This document shows, piece after piece, positions 1 to 6,877 of a DNA stretch of 11,375 nt. How positions within the stretch are numbered: the stretch's first letter is position 1; every line of letters begins with the position of its first letter. Position numbers and translations under genes: made by a program. The notes below the pieces were generated by a model, which had not been told where the DNA came from, ran no database searches, and saw only the letters and a list, made by a program, of their open reading frames with translations. Origin of the DNA: Gammaproteobacteria bacterium (GTDB lineage: Bacteria; Pseudomonadota; Gammaproteobacteria; Burkholderiales; Thiobacillaceae); the NCBI GenBank assembly GCA_018820745.1, contig JAHJNP010000332.1, positions 1 to 11,375 of the forward strand. The letters are read 5' to 3'.

Positions 1-202
1 CCCGCCGCAGTCGGCCATCCTCGGCATGCACACCATCCAGGAACGCCCGGTCGCCGAAAGCGGCCAGGTGGTGATCCGCCCGATGATGTACCTGGCGCTG
101 ACCTACGATCACCGGCTGATCGACGGCCGCGACGCGGTGCAGTTCCTGGTGGCGGTGAAGGCCGCGCTGGAAGCGCCGGACGTGCTGCTGCCGGCGCCTT
201 GA
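1..202 (+). CDS. odhB: 2-oxoglutarate dehydrogenase E2 (dihydrolipoyl succinyltransferase), C-terminal fragment
   Basis: Only the last 66 codons are in the window; the frame begins at base 2 and stops at TGA 200-202. E2 moves the succinyl group from the lipoyl arm to CoA in the TCA-cycle 2-oxoglutarate dehydrogenase complex in the cytoplasm. The visible part is the end of the catalytic acyltransferase domain. It has the SAILGMH segment, the [14 protein letters not shown] block, and the active-site pattern HRLIDGRD with the catalytic His and Asp of the family. The 2-oxoglutarate-type (SucB/OdhB) assignment rests on the close match of '[21 protein letters not shown]' style residues to that subfamily rather than to pyruvate dehydrogenase E2. 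The next gene downstream is not lipoamide dehydrogenase, which often follows in this group. An ABC ATPase starts 21 bases later on the same strand and may be read from the same transcript. Confidence 0.93.
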   Translation, partial: PPQSAILGMHTIQERPVAESGQVVIRPMMYLALTYDHRLIDGRDAVQFLVAVKAALEAPDVLLPAP

Positions 203-223
203 TCCGGCGCGCAACCGAGCAAG

Positions 224-1072
224 ATGAATCCACCCGTCCCGGAAAACAAAGCCTTGAAGCGCGCATCAGAAAACCTGGTCGAAGTCAGCGACCTGCATTT
301 TTCGTTCGACAGCAATGCGGTGCTCAAGGGCGTCAACCTCGCCATTCCCCGCGGCAAGGTGGTCGGTATTCTCGGCGTCAGCGGCTGCGGCAAGACCACG
401 CTGCTGCGTCATATCGGCGGCCAGCTGAGGCCGTTGCGTGGCGGCGTGACATTCGACGGCCGGGTGGTCCACACGCTTGGCAGCAAAGCGCTCTACGCGA
501 TGCGCCGCAAGATGGGGATGATGTTCCAGGTCAGCGGGCTGTTCAGCGACCTGTCGGTGTTCGACAACATCGCCTATCCGATGCGCGAACACACCGACCT
601 GCCGGAAGACGCCATTCACGACCTGGTGCTGATGAAGCTCCACGCGGTCGGCCTGCGCGGCGCCCACGCCCTGCGCACCAGCGAACTGTCGGGTGGCATG
701 GAGCGCCGGGTGGCGCTCGCCCGGGCGATCGCGCTCGACCCCATGCTGATCATGTACGACGAGCCCTTCGCCGGCCTCGATCCGATCTCGCTCAACACCA
801 TCGCCAGTCTGATCCGCCGCCTCAACGACGCGCTCGGGCTGACCTCGATCGTAGTGACCTACGACGTGTCGGAATCGCTGAAAGTGGCCGACTACGTCTA
901 TTTCATCCACGACGGCGTGGTGGTGGCCGAAGGCAACGCCGCCGAGATGGTCGACTCCAGCGACCCCTTCGTCCACCAGTTCGTCCACGCCAAGCCGGAC
1001 GGACCGGTTGCCTTCCAGTATCCGAGCCGACCCTACGCCGACGAGTTGGAAATCCCGCCGGCCGAATCCTGA
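224..1072 (+). CDS. mlaF: MlaF-like ABC transporter ATP-binding protein (phospholipid transport type), H-loop His replaced by Tyr
   Basis: This 282-aa ATPase matches the Mla/Ttg2A family, which powers glycerophospholipid traffic between inner and outer membrane through the permease MlaE and the MCE protein MlaD. Visible motifs are Walker A GVSGCGKT (51-58), a Q-loop at Q102 followed by the MlaF-typical SGLFSDLSVFDNIAYP block, ABC signature LSGGM (155-159), Walker B LIMYDEP (175-181) and D-loop AGLDPI (183-188). The C-terminal tail with 'PDGPVAFQYPS' is what I recall from betaproteobacterial MlaF. The switch position that is normally His (VTHD) is Tyr213 (codon TAC 860-862). Length is ordinary for the family (about 265-280 aa). 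No mlaE, mlaD or other partner follows; the next gene is a response regulator 105 bases away. The start ATG has only a weak purine stretch (GAGCAAG) ahead of it. Family assignment is firm; function as a true Mla subunit is inferred. Confidence 0.88.
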   Translation: MNPPVPENKALKRASENLVEVSDLHFSFDSNAVLKGVNLAIPRGKVVGILGVSGCGKTTLLRHIGGQLRPLRGGVTFDGRVVHTLGSKALYAMRRKMGMMFQVSGLFSDLSVFDNIAYPMREHTDLPEDAIHDLVLMKLHAVGLRGAHALRTSELSGGMERRVALARAIALDPMLIMYDEPFAGLDPISLNTIASLIRRLNDALGLTSIVVTYDVSESLKVADYVYFIHDGVVVAEGNAAEMVDSSDPFVHQFVHAKPDGPVAFQYPSRPYADELEIPPAES

Positions 1073-1177
1073 AAGCCCGCCAGACAGCGCGCTGCGGGGC
1101 CGTGTCAGGTTCAGTAATGTCCCAACCGCCGTTATTCCCCTCAGCCCAATCATTCAAGGAAAACGTGCAGTGATCAG

Positions 1178-2871
1178 GTGCCACTTTCAATGCCGGTCGA
1201 TTCAAGCGTGAACCCGGGCCCGACCCGTACCAGCGATGCATTCATCGATTACAGCGCGTTGCGCGCGCTGGTGGTGGAGGACTACCCCGGCATGCGCAAT
1301 GCATTGCGGCTGTCACTCACCAACTTCGGGATCACCCGGGTGCAACTGGCCGCCAACGCCGCCGAGGCCATCTACCAGGTCAAGCAGAAACCCTACGACT
1401 TCATCCTGTGCGATTTCAATCTGGGTGAGGGTCGCGACGGCCAGCAACTGCTGGAAGAATTGCGCCACAGCCATCTGATTTCACTCGGGACGGTCTTCAT
1501 GATGGTCACGGCCGAGTCCTATTACGAGAAGGTGGTTGCGACCGCCGAGCTGGCGCCGGACGACTACATGATCAAGCCGTTCAGCCCGGAAGTCCTGCGC
1601 AGCCGGCTCGAAAGCGTCCTGTTGCGCAAGCGGGCGTTTCGCGACGCCTACCGGCACTTCCACGCCCAGAAACTGGGCGCCGCCGTTGCCGACTGCGACA
1701 CGCTGATCCAGGACAAGCCGAAATACCTGGTGGACGCCCTGCGCTTCAAGGGCGAACTGCTCGTGACCCTGGGCCGTTTCGAGGAAGCGGAGGCGCTATA
1801 CCAGCAGGTGATCACGATGCGCGCCATTCCCTGGGCGCGCCTGGGCCTTGCCCGCGCGCTGCACCTGCAAAGCAAGGATGAAGCCGCCGAGGCGGTGCTG
1901 CGCGACGTGATGGAGCAGGCGCCGGGAATGGTCGCCGCGTACGACCTGCTGTCCGTGTCTGCCTTGCCAAAAAGGATGCCCACGCTGCCCAGGACGCGCT
2001 GGAACAGGGGGTCGCCATTTCCGCCAGGACGGTTCGCCGGCAACAGAAGCTGGGGGAAATCGCCCACACCAACGGCGATCTGGAAACCGCGTCCGCCGCC
2101 TTTTCCAATGTCCTGGAGAAGGGGCGTCATTCCATTTTCGTCACGCCCGGCGATTTCGGCAATCTGTGCCGGGTGCAGATGGAGCAGGGCGACCTGCAGG
2201 GGGCTGCCGACACACTGAAAAAGAACAAAAGCACCCTGCAGGCCAGCCCGGAAGGGCAACTGGTGATGGCCGTCACGCAGGGGAGGGTGCAGGTCGGGTG
2301 CGGCAACCTGAAGGAAGCCGCGAAAGCCGTGGAAGAGGCTGCCGCGCTGCGTGCGCGCGGAACACGCGGCGATGCCAACCTGATGCTGGATATGGCCGGC
2401 ATCTGCATGGCCAGCGACCGCCACGACGAGGCCGACGGCATTGTCGCCGAGGTGGCGCGCAACGCGCACGACAGCGAGGCGCTGCTGGCCCGGGCCCGAA
2501 AACTCTACGATGACGCCGGACGAACCGACGCCGGCACCGCCGTGCTTGCCGTGGCGACTGCCGACGTGCGCAAGCTCAACAACGAAGGCGTGGTGCTGGC
2601 GCATCGAGGTGATTTCCGCGCGGCAGTCGACACCTTGCTGACGGCGTGCGCCGAAGCGCCCCACAACCCGCGCATCATGATGAACGCCGTATGGGTGATC
2701 CTCAAATACATCGACCAGGCCGGCCTGGACGAAAGGATGATCGAGGCCGCCCGGCGCCACCTGGATGAAGCGGAACGCCAGGCCCCCGGCCATGCGCGCC
2801 TCGCAGGCCTGCGCCTGCAGCTAAAAGCCGTGGAAAACCGGTTTGGCATCCAGCGGAAAACCCCTGCATGA
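1178..2871 (+). pseudogene. Response regulator with C-terminal TPR region, interrupted by a one-base frameshift
   Basis: The first frame (1178-about 1966) encodes a CheY-like receiver: acidic pair E34-D35, phospho-acceptor D79 in LCDFNL, T111 and K133 in IKPF. A helical TPR-like region follows. After about residue 258 (YDLLS) this frame turns into Pro/Arg-rich nonsense and ends at 2218. The natural continuation (LAKKDAHAAQDALEQ and onwards) lies in the -1 frame and runs to TGA 2869-2871, again TPR-like. One missing base near 1943-1976 explains this; restoring it gives 564 aa. An A5 run lies at 1969-1973. The first internal Met of the second part (2173) has no visible ribosome site, so independent translation is unlikely. 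The start is uncertain: GTG 1178 is the longest choice, but ATG 1190 has an AGG 11 bases upstream. Receiver-TPR proteins of this layout normally act by protein contacts, since no DNA-binding domain is present. The likely partner is the kinase overlapping its stop codon. Confidence 0.85.
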
Positions 2872-3521
2872 AATTCGACGGCACCGACCTCTATGCCGCG
2901 CTGATCCATGAGCTGAAGAACGATCTCGGCCTGCTGTCGATGACCATCAACGGCATTCCCCGGCAGGACGAGACCGAACACGATGCCACGGTCGACGCGG
3001 CGCGGCTGCTGTGCCAGGGCGTGGTCGACCGGCTGCAGCAGGCGCTGCTGATCTACAAGGCGATCGACCAGCCGATCCGCCCGGCCATCGATGCCTGGTC
3101 GCCGCATGATGCGGTGCACGAAATCCGGGACCGGGCGACGGCGCTCTCGCGCGGCCGCATCCGGGTCGAGGCCGCGCTGGCGGCGGACGTGCCGGAAATC
3201 TGGTTCTTCGACCGCGATCTGGTCGAAATGGCCCTGATCAACGCCATCCACAACTCCCTCGCCCACGCGCGTTCGGCCCTGCGCATCGAAGCAAGCATGA
3301 CGGAAGGCTGCCTCGCCCTGACGGTTCGCGACGACTCCTCAGGCTATCCGGAACACATCCTGGCCAGTGCGGCCGCAAATGCCACTTTACAATCAACGGG
3401 AACCGGCCTCGGCCTGCAGTTCTCCAGCGTGATTGCGCACAGCCACGACAATCGGGGGCGCCGGGGCGAGTTGCGCTTGCACAACGATCAGGGCGCGGTT
3501 TTCTGTCTGCTTCTGCCCTGA
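2868..3521 (+). CDS. Small soluble sensor histidine kinase without an input domain
   Basis: This 217-aa protein contains just the kinase core. The probable phospho-accepting His is H14 in IHELKNDL, close to the N-terminus. An N-box follows (INAIHNSLAHA, N125 and N129), then a G1-like box (DDSSGYP, 155-161) and a G2 box GTGLGLQFS (178-186). There is no transmembrane segment, signal peptide or PAS/GAF sensor region, so it should be cytoplasmic and take its cue from a partner protein. Its ATG (2868) overlaps the stop of the receiver-TPR gene as ATGA, which implies translational coupling and a kinase-regulator pair. The distance from H-box to N-box is short but sufficient for one dimerisation hairpin. 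The G1 region reads DDSSG rather than the more usual DNGxG. Kinase family is clear; the signal and target are unknown. Confidence 0.85.
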   Translation: MKFDGTDLYAALIHELKNDLGLLSMTINGIPRQDETEHDATVDAARLLCQGVVDRLQQALLIYKAIDQPIRPAIDAWSPHDAVHEIRDRATALSRGRIRVEAALAADVPEIWFFDRDLVEMALINAIHNSLAHARSALRIEASMTEGCLALTVRDDSSGYPEHILASAAANATLQSTGTGLGLQFSSVIAHSHDNRGRRGELRLHNDQGAVFCLLLP

Positions 3522-3523
3522 TC
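3486..3523. terminator. Perfect 9-bp inverted repeat at a convergent gene junction, possible bidirectional terminator
   Basis: GATCAGGGC at 3486-3494 is repeated as its exact reverse complement GCCCTGATC at 3515-3523, with a 20-base loop. It covers the last codons and stop of the kinase gene and lies 17 bases before the stop of the convergent minus-strand gene (3541). Neither side is followed by a run of T, so it is not a textbook factor-independent terminator. A role in ending or stabilising the two converging transcripts is inferred from position only. Confidence 0.35.
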
Positions 3524-3540
3524 CCCGGATTTCAGCCCGC

Positions 3541-3885
3541 CTATTCCGCCAGCAGCGTCACCGTGGCTGCGGCCGTCGTCGTGTCGATGTCGAACTGCAC
3601 CACGCAGTATTCGTTCAATTCGTCGATCGGCGTGGGGTCGTCCGCGCAACTGCAGCCGGCGATGATCCCCGTATAGAAAATCCCCGCCTTCACTCGCAGC
3701 AGGCCGGCATCCTCGCTGGCGCTGATGAGCATTGCCTGGAACGGCCGCTCCGTGACGTGGCTGCTGCGGGCCAGACCCTGCTGCAGCGGCAGCTCGGCGG
3801 CGTCCAGTTGCGCGACTTCCTGGATGAAGACCTCCCTGAAGGCGGGCGTTCCCCAGGCGTTCAGTGATTGGGGCAATCGGATCAT
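3541..3885 (-). CDS. Conserved protein of unknown function with a CxC motif
   Basis: This 114-aa protein starts at ATG 3885 (MIRLPQSLNAWG) and ends at TAG 3541. I do not know a function for it. It resembles short uncharacterised betaproteobacterial proteins that share the stretch FYTGIIAGCSCADDPTPIDE, here at residues 70-89. C78 and C80 form a CxC pair next to acidic residues, and C94 follows in ELNEYCVVQFDID, so metal binding or a redox role is possible but unproven. No signal peptide or membrane segment is visible. A longer frame open to 4212 exists, but its extra part overlaps the methyltransferase gene and reads as Arg/Ala-rich shadow sequence, so the short start is preferred. The ribosome site is weak. 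It is the last gene of the minus-strand cluster, 35 bases after the methyltransferase. Confidence 0.75.
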   Translation of the reverse strand: MIRLPQSLNAWGTPAFREVFIQEVAQLDAAELPLQQGLARSSHVTERPFQAMLISASEDAGLLRVKAGIFYTGIIAGCSCADDPTPIDELNEYCVVQFDIDTTTAAATVTLLAE

Positions 3886-3920
3886 GGGTGGTGTCTCGTG
3901 TGGGTGTGAGCCGGGCGCAT

Positions 3921-4544
3921 TTACGCCGCCACCGCTTCGCCCCAGTAGTTGAAGGTCAGCGGCCGCGGCCCGGGCAGGTATCGCGTCTGCAGTGCGTCGC
4001 AGCGGAATCCGGCCTCCGCCAGCAGCGCCGGAATGTCGCGGTCGAGATGGCAGCCGCCGGCGATCTTCTGCCAGTGCGGTGTCAGCCTGACCTGCCAGCG
4101 CCGCACGCTTGCGTCGGGCGCGCGGCCGTGCTCGCAGAACAGCAGCCTGCCGCCCGGCGCGAGCACGCGGCGCATTTCCCTCAGCGCCGCGACCGGATCG
4201 GGAATCGTGCACAGCGTGTAGGTGGTGACGACGGTGTCGATGCTGGCGTCCTCCAGCGGGAGCGTCTCGGCCGAAATTCCGACCAGTTCGACGTCGAGCC
4301 CCGCCTGGGCGATGCGCTTCGACGCCAGACGGTGCATCTGCAGCGCGGGATCCACGCCGACGATGTAGCGGACCCGGGATGGGTCGTAGAACGGCATGTT
4401 GAGGCCGGTCCCGATGCCCACCTCGAGCACGCGGCCGTGCGCCAGCGGCACGATCATCTCGCGCTGGCGGCGGACCGGTTGCATGCCGCAGGCGAAGTCC
4501 ACGAGGTGCGGCAGCAGGTGACGGTCGTACCAGCTAGCGTTCAT
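3921..4544 (-). CDS. Class I SAM-dependent methyltransferase
   Basis: This 207-aa protein has the Rossmann-like SAM-binding order of the Methyltransf_11 group. Motif I is VLEVGIGTGLN (39-49), the acidic residue at the end of strand 2 is D65 in VGVDPA, motif III-like TVVTTYTLCTIPDP spans 104-117, and LAPGGRLLFCEHG (128-140) forms the strand-5 region. It should transfer a methyl group from S-adenosylmethionine in the cytoplasm. The substrate cannot be read from the sequence; the FCEHG segment and the GGCHLDRDI block recall small-molecule methyltransferases of the ubiE/METTL7 type. A GGGTGA-like ribosome site sits about 6 bases before ATG 4544. It follows the VOC gene by 33 bases on the same strand, which suggests co-transcription. 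Confidence 0.88.
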   Translation of the reverse strand: MNASWYDRHLLPHLVDFACGMQPVRRQREMIVPLAHGRVLEVGIGTGLNMPFYDPSRVRYIVGVDPALQMHRLASKRIAQAGLDVELVGISAETLPLEDASIDTVVTTYTLCTIPDPVAALREMRRVLAPGGRLLFCEHGRAPDASVRRWQVRLTPHWQKIAGGCHLDRDIPALLAEAGFRCDALQTRYLPGPRPLTFNYWGEAVAA

Positions 4545-4577
4545 GCGGTCACCCGGGCTGGGCCGACCGGACGCGGC

Positions 4578-4976
4578 TCAGACATGAGGGAAGTCCGGGT
4601 TGTGCGCCACTTCCCAGACGAAGCCGTCGGGGTCGCTGAAATAGCCGGAGTAGCCGCCCCAGTCGGTCGGCTGGCCGGGCCGGGTCACGGTGCCGCCGCA
4701 GGCGGCTGCATGCGCCAGCAGCGCATCCACCTCGGCCGGCGAGCGCACGTTGTGCGCCAGCGCGAAGCCGCGAAACCCCGAGCCCTCCGGCGTCAGGCCG
4801 GCGTCGGCCGCCAGGCTTTCGCGCGGCCATAGCGCCAGCCAGGTCTTGCCGAGTTCGAAGAAGGTGATTGATGGCGGCGTCTCCAGTTGCGGCAGACCCA
4901 GGCAGTCCTTGTAGAAACGGGTGGCGCGCGCGAGGTCGGCCACGCCGAGGGTGATGAGGCTGATGCGGGGTTCCAT
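4578..4976 (-). CDS. VOC (glyoxalase/bleomycin-resistance fold) family protein
   Basis: This 132-aa protein shows the two beta-alpha-beta-beta-beta modules of the vicinal oxygen chelate fold: ISLITLGVADLARATRFYK (5-23) opens the first, RGFALAHNV (69-77) the second, and FSDPDGFVWEVAHNP (113-127) ends it. In metal-using members the ligands come from the first strand, from the H75 region and from the E122 region. Here the first-strand position is in ITLG and offers no His or Glu, so metal binding may be changed or absent. Start ATG 4976 was chosen over one 48 bases upstream because a strong GAGGAG ribosome site lies 8 bases before it and the longer start would run into the neighbouring gene. The upstream hydrolase stops 4 bases away, so the two are very likely co-translated. 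Substrate is unknown; lyase, dioxygenase or binding roles are all possible. Confidence 0.87.
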   Translation of the reverse strand: MEPRISLITLGVADLARATRFYKDCLGLPQLETPPSITFFELGKTWLALWPRESLAADAGLTPEGSGFRGFALAHNVRSPAEVDALLAHAAACGGTVTRPGQPTDWGGYSGYFSDPDGFVWEVAHNPDFPHV

Positions 4977-4980
4977 GGCT

Positions 4981-5631
4981 TTACTCCTCGTCAAGCGATC
5001 CGCCCGCATGGGCTGACGCTTCAAGCGTTTCGATGAACCGGATCATGTCAGCGTAAACCCGCTTCGAATTCATGATGAAGGTGTGAAGGGACGGCACCTC
5101 GACGGCCATTGCTTGATGGCGGCCGGTGGCTTCCGACACGGCGAGGATGCCGTCGTTGGCCTCCATGCCGAACGGCAGCCAGGATGCGCGCGGCCCGCCG
5201 GCCCCGGCATAGATCCGGGTGGGAACCGCCGGCATCGGCAAGCGCAGCATGAACGACTCGTCCGCCAGCAACTGGCCCATCTCGCCCATCAATAACCGGT
5301 ATAGCCGGCAGCGGGAAAAATGCCGGGCGGCCCTGCAGGCGAGCATCGGCGGCGCCAGGAAAATGCAGGCGGCGGGCTGGCGGTTTTGCAGATGGGCCAG
5401 TGCGGTCCGGATAATCACTGTCCCGAGCGAATGCCCCACCAATGCGTAGTGCCGGGTGTCCACCCGCCGCTCGATCAGCTTCACCAGGCGTGCGGTCGCG
5501 CCTTGCAAGGTTTCAAACGTTGGGGAGTAGCCAAACAGGCGCGGATGGTGGCCGGCCCGCCGCAATCGCCGGCGCAGCCGCATCATGGAGAGCGGCGTTC
5601 TGCCCATGCCATGAACCAGCACCACGTCCAT
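4981..5631 (-). CDS. Lipase-like alpha/beta hydrolase
   Basis: This 216-aa protein is a compact alpha/beta hydrolase. The N-terminus goes straight into strand 3 and the oxyanion turn VLVHGMGRTP (4-13). The nucleophile elbow is VGHSLG with Ser68. A plausible acid is Asp160 in EANDGILAV and the catalytic His is His183 in PSLHTFIMNS. The complete Ser-Asp-His set supports an active esterase or lipase-like enzyme. No signal peptide or membrane span is seen, so it is probably cytoplasmic. The region 95-135 is rich in Arg and Met and probably forms the lid. It lies between the macrodomain gene (6 bases upstream) and the VOC gene (4 bases downstream), so it is firmly part of that operon. Substrate is not evident. 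Confidence 0.86.
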   Translation of the reverse strand: MDVVLVHGMGRTPLSMMRLRRRLRRAGHHPRLFGYSPTFETLQGATARLVKLIERRVDTRHYALVGHSLGTVIIRTALAHLQNRQPAACIFLAPPMLACRAARHFSRCRLYRLLMGEMGQLLADESFMLRLPMPAVPTRIYAGAGGPRASWLPFGMEANDGILAVSEATGRHQAMAVEVPSLHTFIMNSKRVYADMIRFIETLEASAHAGGSLDEE

Positions 5632-5637
5632 GCGCAG

Positions 5638-6156
5638 TCAGCCCGCTGCGTCGGCAAGCAGTGCCTGGTAGACGGCGAGGTCGGCCGCCGAATGGCAGCA
5701 GAAGATCACTTCCCGGATGGCCGGAAACGCCGGCACGGCGGCGCGCACCGTCGCGACGGCTATCCCTGCGGCACGCTCGACGGGATAGCCGTAAACCCCG
5801 GTGCTAATGCCCGGAAACGCCAGGCTGTGAATGCCGTTCTGCGCAGCCACCTCGATGCAGCGCCGGTAGCAGGACGCGAGCAGCTCAGGCTCGCCCCGGT
5901 TGCCGCCGTGCCAGACCGGGCCGACCGTGTGGATGACGAATCGGGCAGGAAGCCGGTAGCCTCGGGTGAGTTTTGCGTCGCCGGTCCTGCAGCCGCCAAG
6001 CGTGCGGCATTCGTCCAGCAGGCCGGGGCCGGCGGCGCGGTGAATCGCGCCGTCTACGCCACCGCCGCCGAGCAGCGACGAATTGGCGGCATTGACGATG
6101 GCATCGACTGCCAGGGAGGTAATGTCGGCCTGAACGACACGCAGGACAGCTGGCAT
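5638..6156 (-). CDS. Macrodomain O-acetyl-ADP-ribose deacetylase, YmdB/MacroD type
   Basis: This 172-aa single macrodomain is predicted to hydrolyse O-acetyl-ADP-ribose and to remove mono-ADP-ribose from acidic residues. Motifs seen are [20 protein letters not shown] (9-28), [14 protein letters not shown] (30-43), [12 protein letters not shown] (74-85) and [12 protein letters not shown] (114-125). With the start at ATG 6156, the catalytic Asn and Asp fall at N25 and D35, the same numbers as in E. coli YmdB, which supports this start. The frame is open upstream to a GTG at 6228, but those 24 extra residues are outside the domain. No ribosome site is obvious before 6156. A 116-base gap separates it from the upstream small-protein gene, while the hydrolase follows after 6 bases. 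The macrodomain activity is well supported by family knowledge; the role of the operon is unknown. Confidence 0.92.
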   Translation of the reverse strand: MPAVLRVVQADITSLAVDAIVNAANSSLLGGGGVDGAIHRAAGPGLLDECRTLGGCRTGDAKLTRGYRLPARFVIHTVGPVWHGGNRGEPELLASCYRRCIEVAAQNGIHSLAFPGISTGVYGYPVERAAGIAVATVRAAVPAFPAIREVIFCCHSAADLAVYQALLADAAG

Positions 6157-6272
6157 ATTGGAATAGGGTGCAGCAATTGTTTGTCCCGGGGCAGCGTGAA
6201 CGCTTTCAGCGCCCCATGGCATCGCCACGTGGGAGCCCCATCGCAGCAGGATGCCGCGAAGGCTCAGCGGGG

Positions 6273-6446
6273 TCAGTCGGCCGGTTTCTCGTCGTCGGTC
6301 GTCTGCGGCGGAACCTCTTGCAGCTCATCATCCTGGGGCGGATTGTCGCTTGCGCCTTCGCTTTTCCGCCGTAGTTTGTCTTCCTTCTTCTGTTTCTTGG
6401 CGAGGTCTCGCTGACGCTTCGCAAACGAATAATTGGGTTTGGCCAT
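6273..6446 (-). CDS. 57-aa charged small protein, conserved '[21 protein letters not shown]' type
   Basis: ATG 6446 to TGA 6273 encodes 57 residues. The N-terminal half is strongly basic ([20 protein letters not shown], then more Lys/Arg to about 28) and should form a charged helix. The C-terminal half is acidic and Pro/Gln-rich ([14 protein letters not shown]). I recognise the start as a widespread proteobacterial hypothetical protein whose function I do not know. The basic part could contact nucleic acid or ribosomes, but this is a guess. An AGAAGAG purine stretch lies about 8 bases upstream, and an AT-rich stretch at about 6455-6500 could hold the promoter for this gene and the genes downstream. 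The Lys/Arg head and acidic tail argue against chance. Confidence 0.8.
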   Translation of the reverse strand: MAKPNYSFAKRQRDLAKKQKKEDKLRRKSEGASDNPPQDDELQEVPPQTTDDEKPAD

Positions 6447-6877
6447 ATGACGTCTCTTCTACTGGTTTCAAATTAAGTTAATAGAGTAAGGCATTTACCC
6501 GTCGGTTGTCTTCAGCCGTTCGCAAGATGAAGGAGAATTCCGCGCGAACGCTGACGCCCGGCATTCGCATCACGGGGCACCCTGACGCTTGATGAGAATC
6601 GATCAGTCCTTGTGCGATTGGCAGCGGCGATTTCGCTGTCGCGGCTAAAAGACTTTTGAAGGAATGGTTTTGAGGACAAACAGCCCATGGCCAGGTGTCG
6701 TCTGGAAGACGGGGGGCATCAGGCTGCGGGAGTGTTTTCGGTGGACGCAATCCGGATAACGCCCCACGTGGTCATGGCGGATCTGCGATCCGAAGGCCGG
6801 GTTGGCCAGTCTGCATCACACTGATCAGACGTGCGGCCTGCATGTGCAGGGCGCCAGCCTGTGAAGGAAGGGGGGTG
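6447..6877. other. Intergenic region between two minus-strand genes, no convincing gene
   Basis: This 431-base stretch separates the end of the GGDEF-EAL gene (6878) from the start of the small-protein gene (6446), both on the minus strand. It should therefore hold a terminator for the first and a promoter for the second. The AT-rich part at 6455-6500 is the likely promoter zone, but no clear -35/-10 pair stands out. Two short hairpins are visible: CGGATC-TGC-GATCCG at 6778-6792 (6-bp stem, 3-base loop) and CCTGC-ATGT-GCAGG at 6837-6850 (5-bp stem). Neither has a T-run on the minus strand. A 90-codon minus frame (6478-6750) has no recognisable family and no ribosome site that I can see. Confidence 0.5.

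Noticed and set aside
266..1153. Long minus-strand frame opposite the MlaF-like gene
   Set aside because: It mirrors the codon pattern of the plus-strand ABC ATPase, is rich in His/Val/Gly/Arg, and has no recognisable domain.
1969..1975. Programmed -1 frameshift signal A-AAA-AGG in the regulator gene
   Set aside because: The direction fits, but the A-site AGG would re-pair poorly on AAG, no stimulating ribosome site or stem was seen, and a simple indel at A5 is more likely. Kept only as an alternative.
1648..2793. 381-codon minus-strand frame opposite the TPR region
   Set aside because: It runs straight through the plus-strand frameshift, but its product has no family features, while both plus-strand halves give a known receiver-TPR architecture.
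3541..4212. A 223-codon minus-strand frame longer than the annotated 114-aa protein
   Set aside because: The extra N-terminal part lies over the methyltransferase gene in another frame and is Arg/Ala-rich shadow sequence; the real protein starts at 3885.
6478..6750. 90-codon minus-strand frame in the 431-base gap
   Set aside because: No recognised family, no ribosome site and no neighbour logic; listed only within the gap description.
6778..6850. Two small hairpins downstream of the GGDEF-EAL gene as an intrinsic terminator
   Set aside because: Stems of 5-6 bp without a following T-run on the minus strand are too weak to call.
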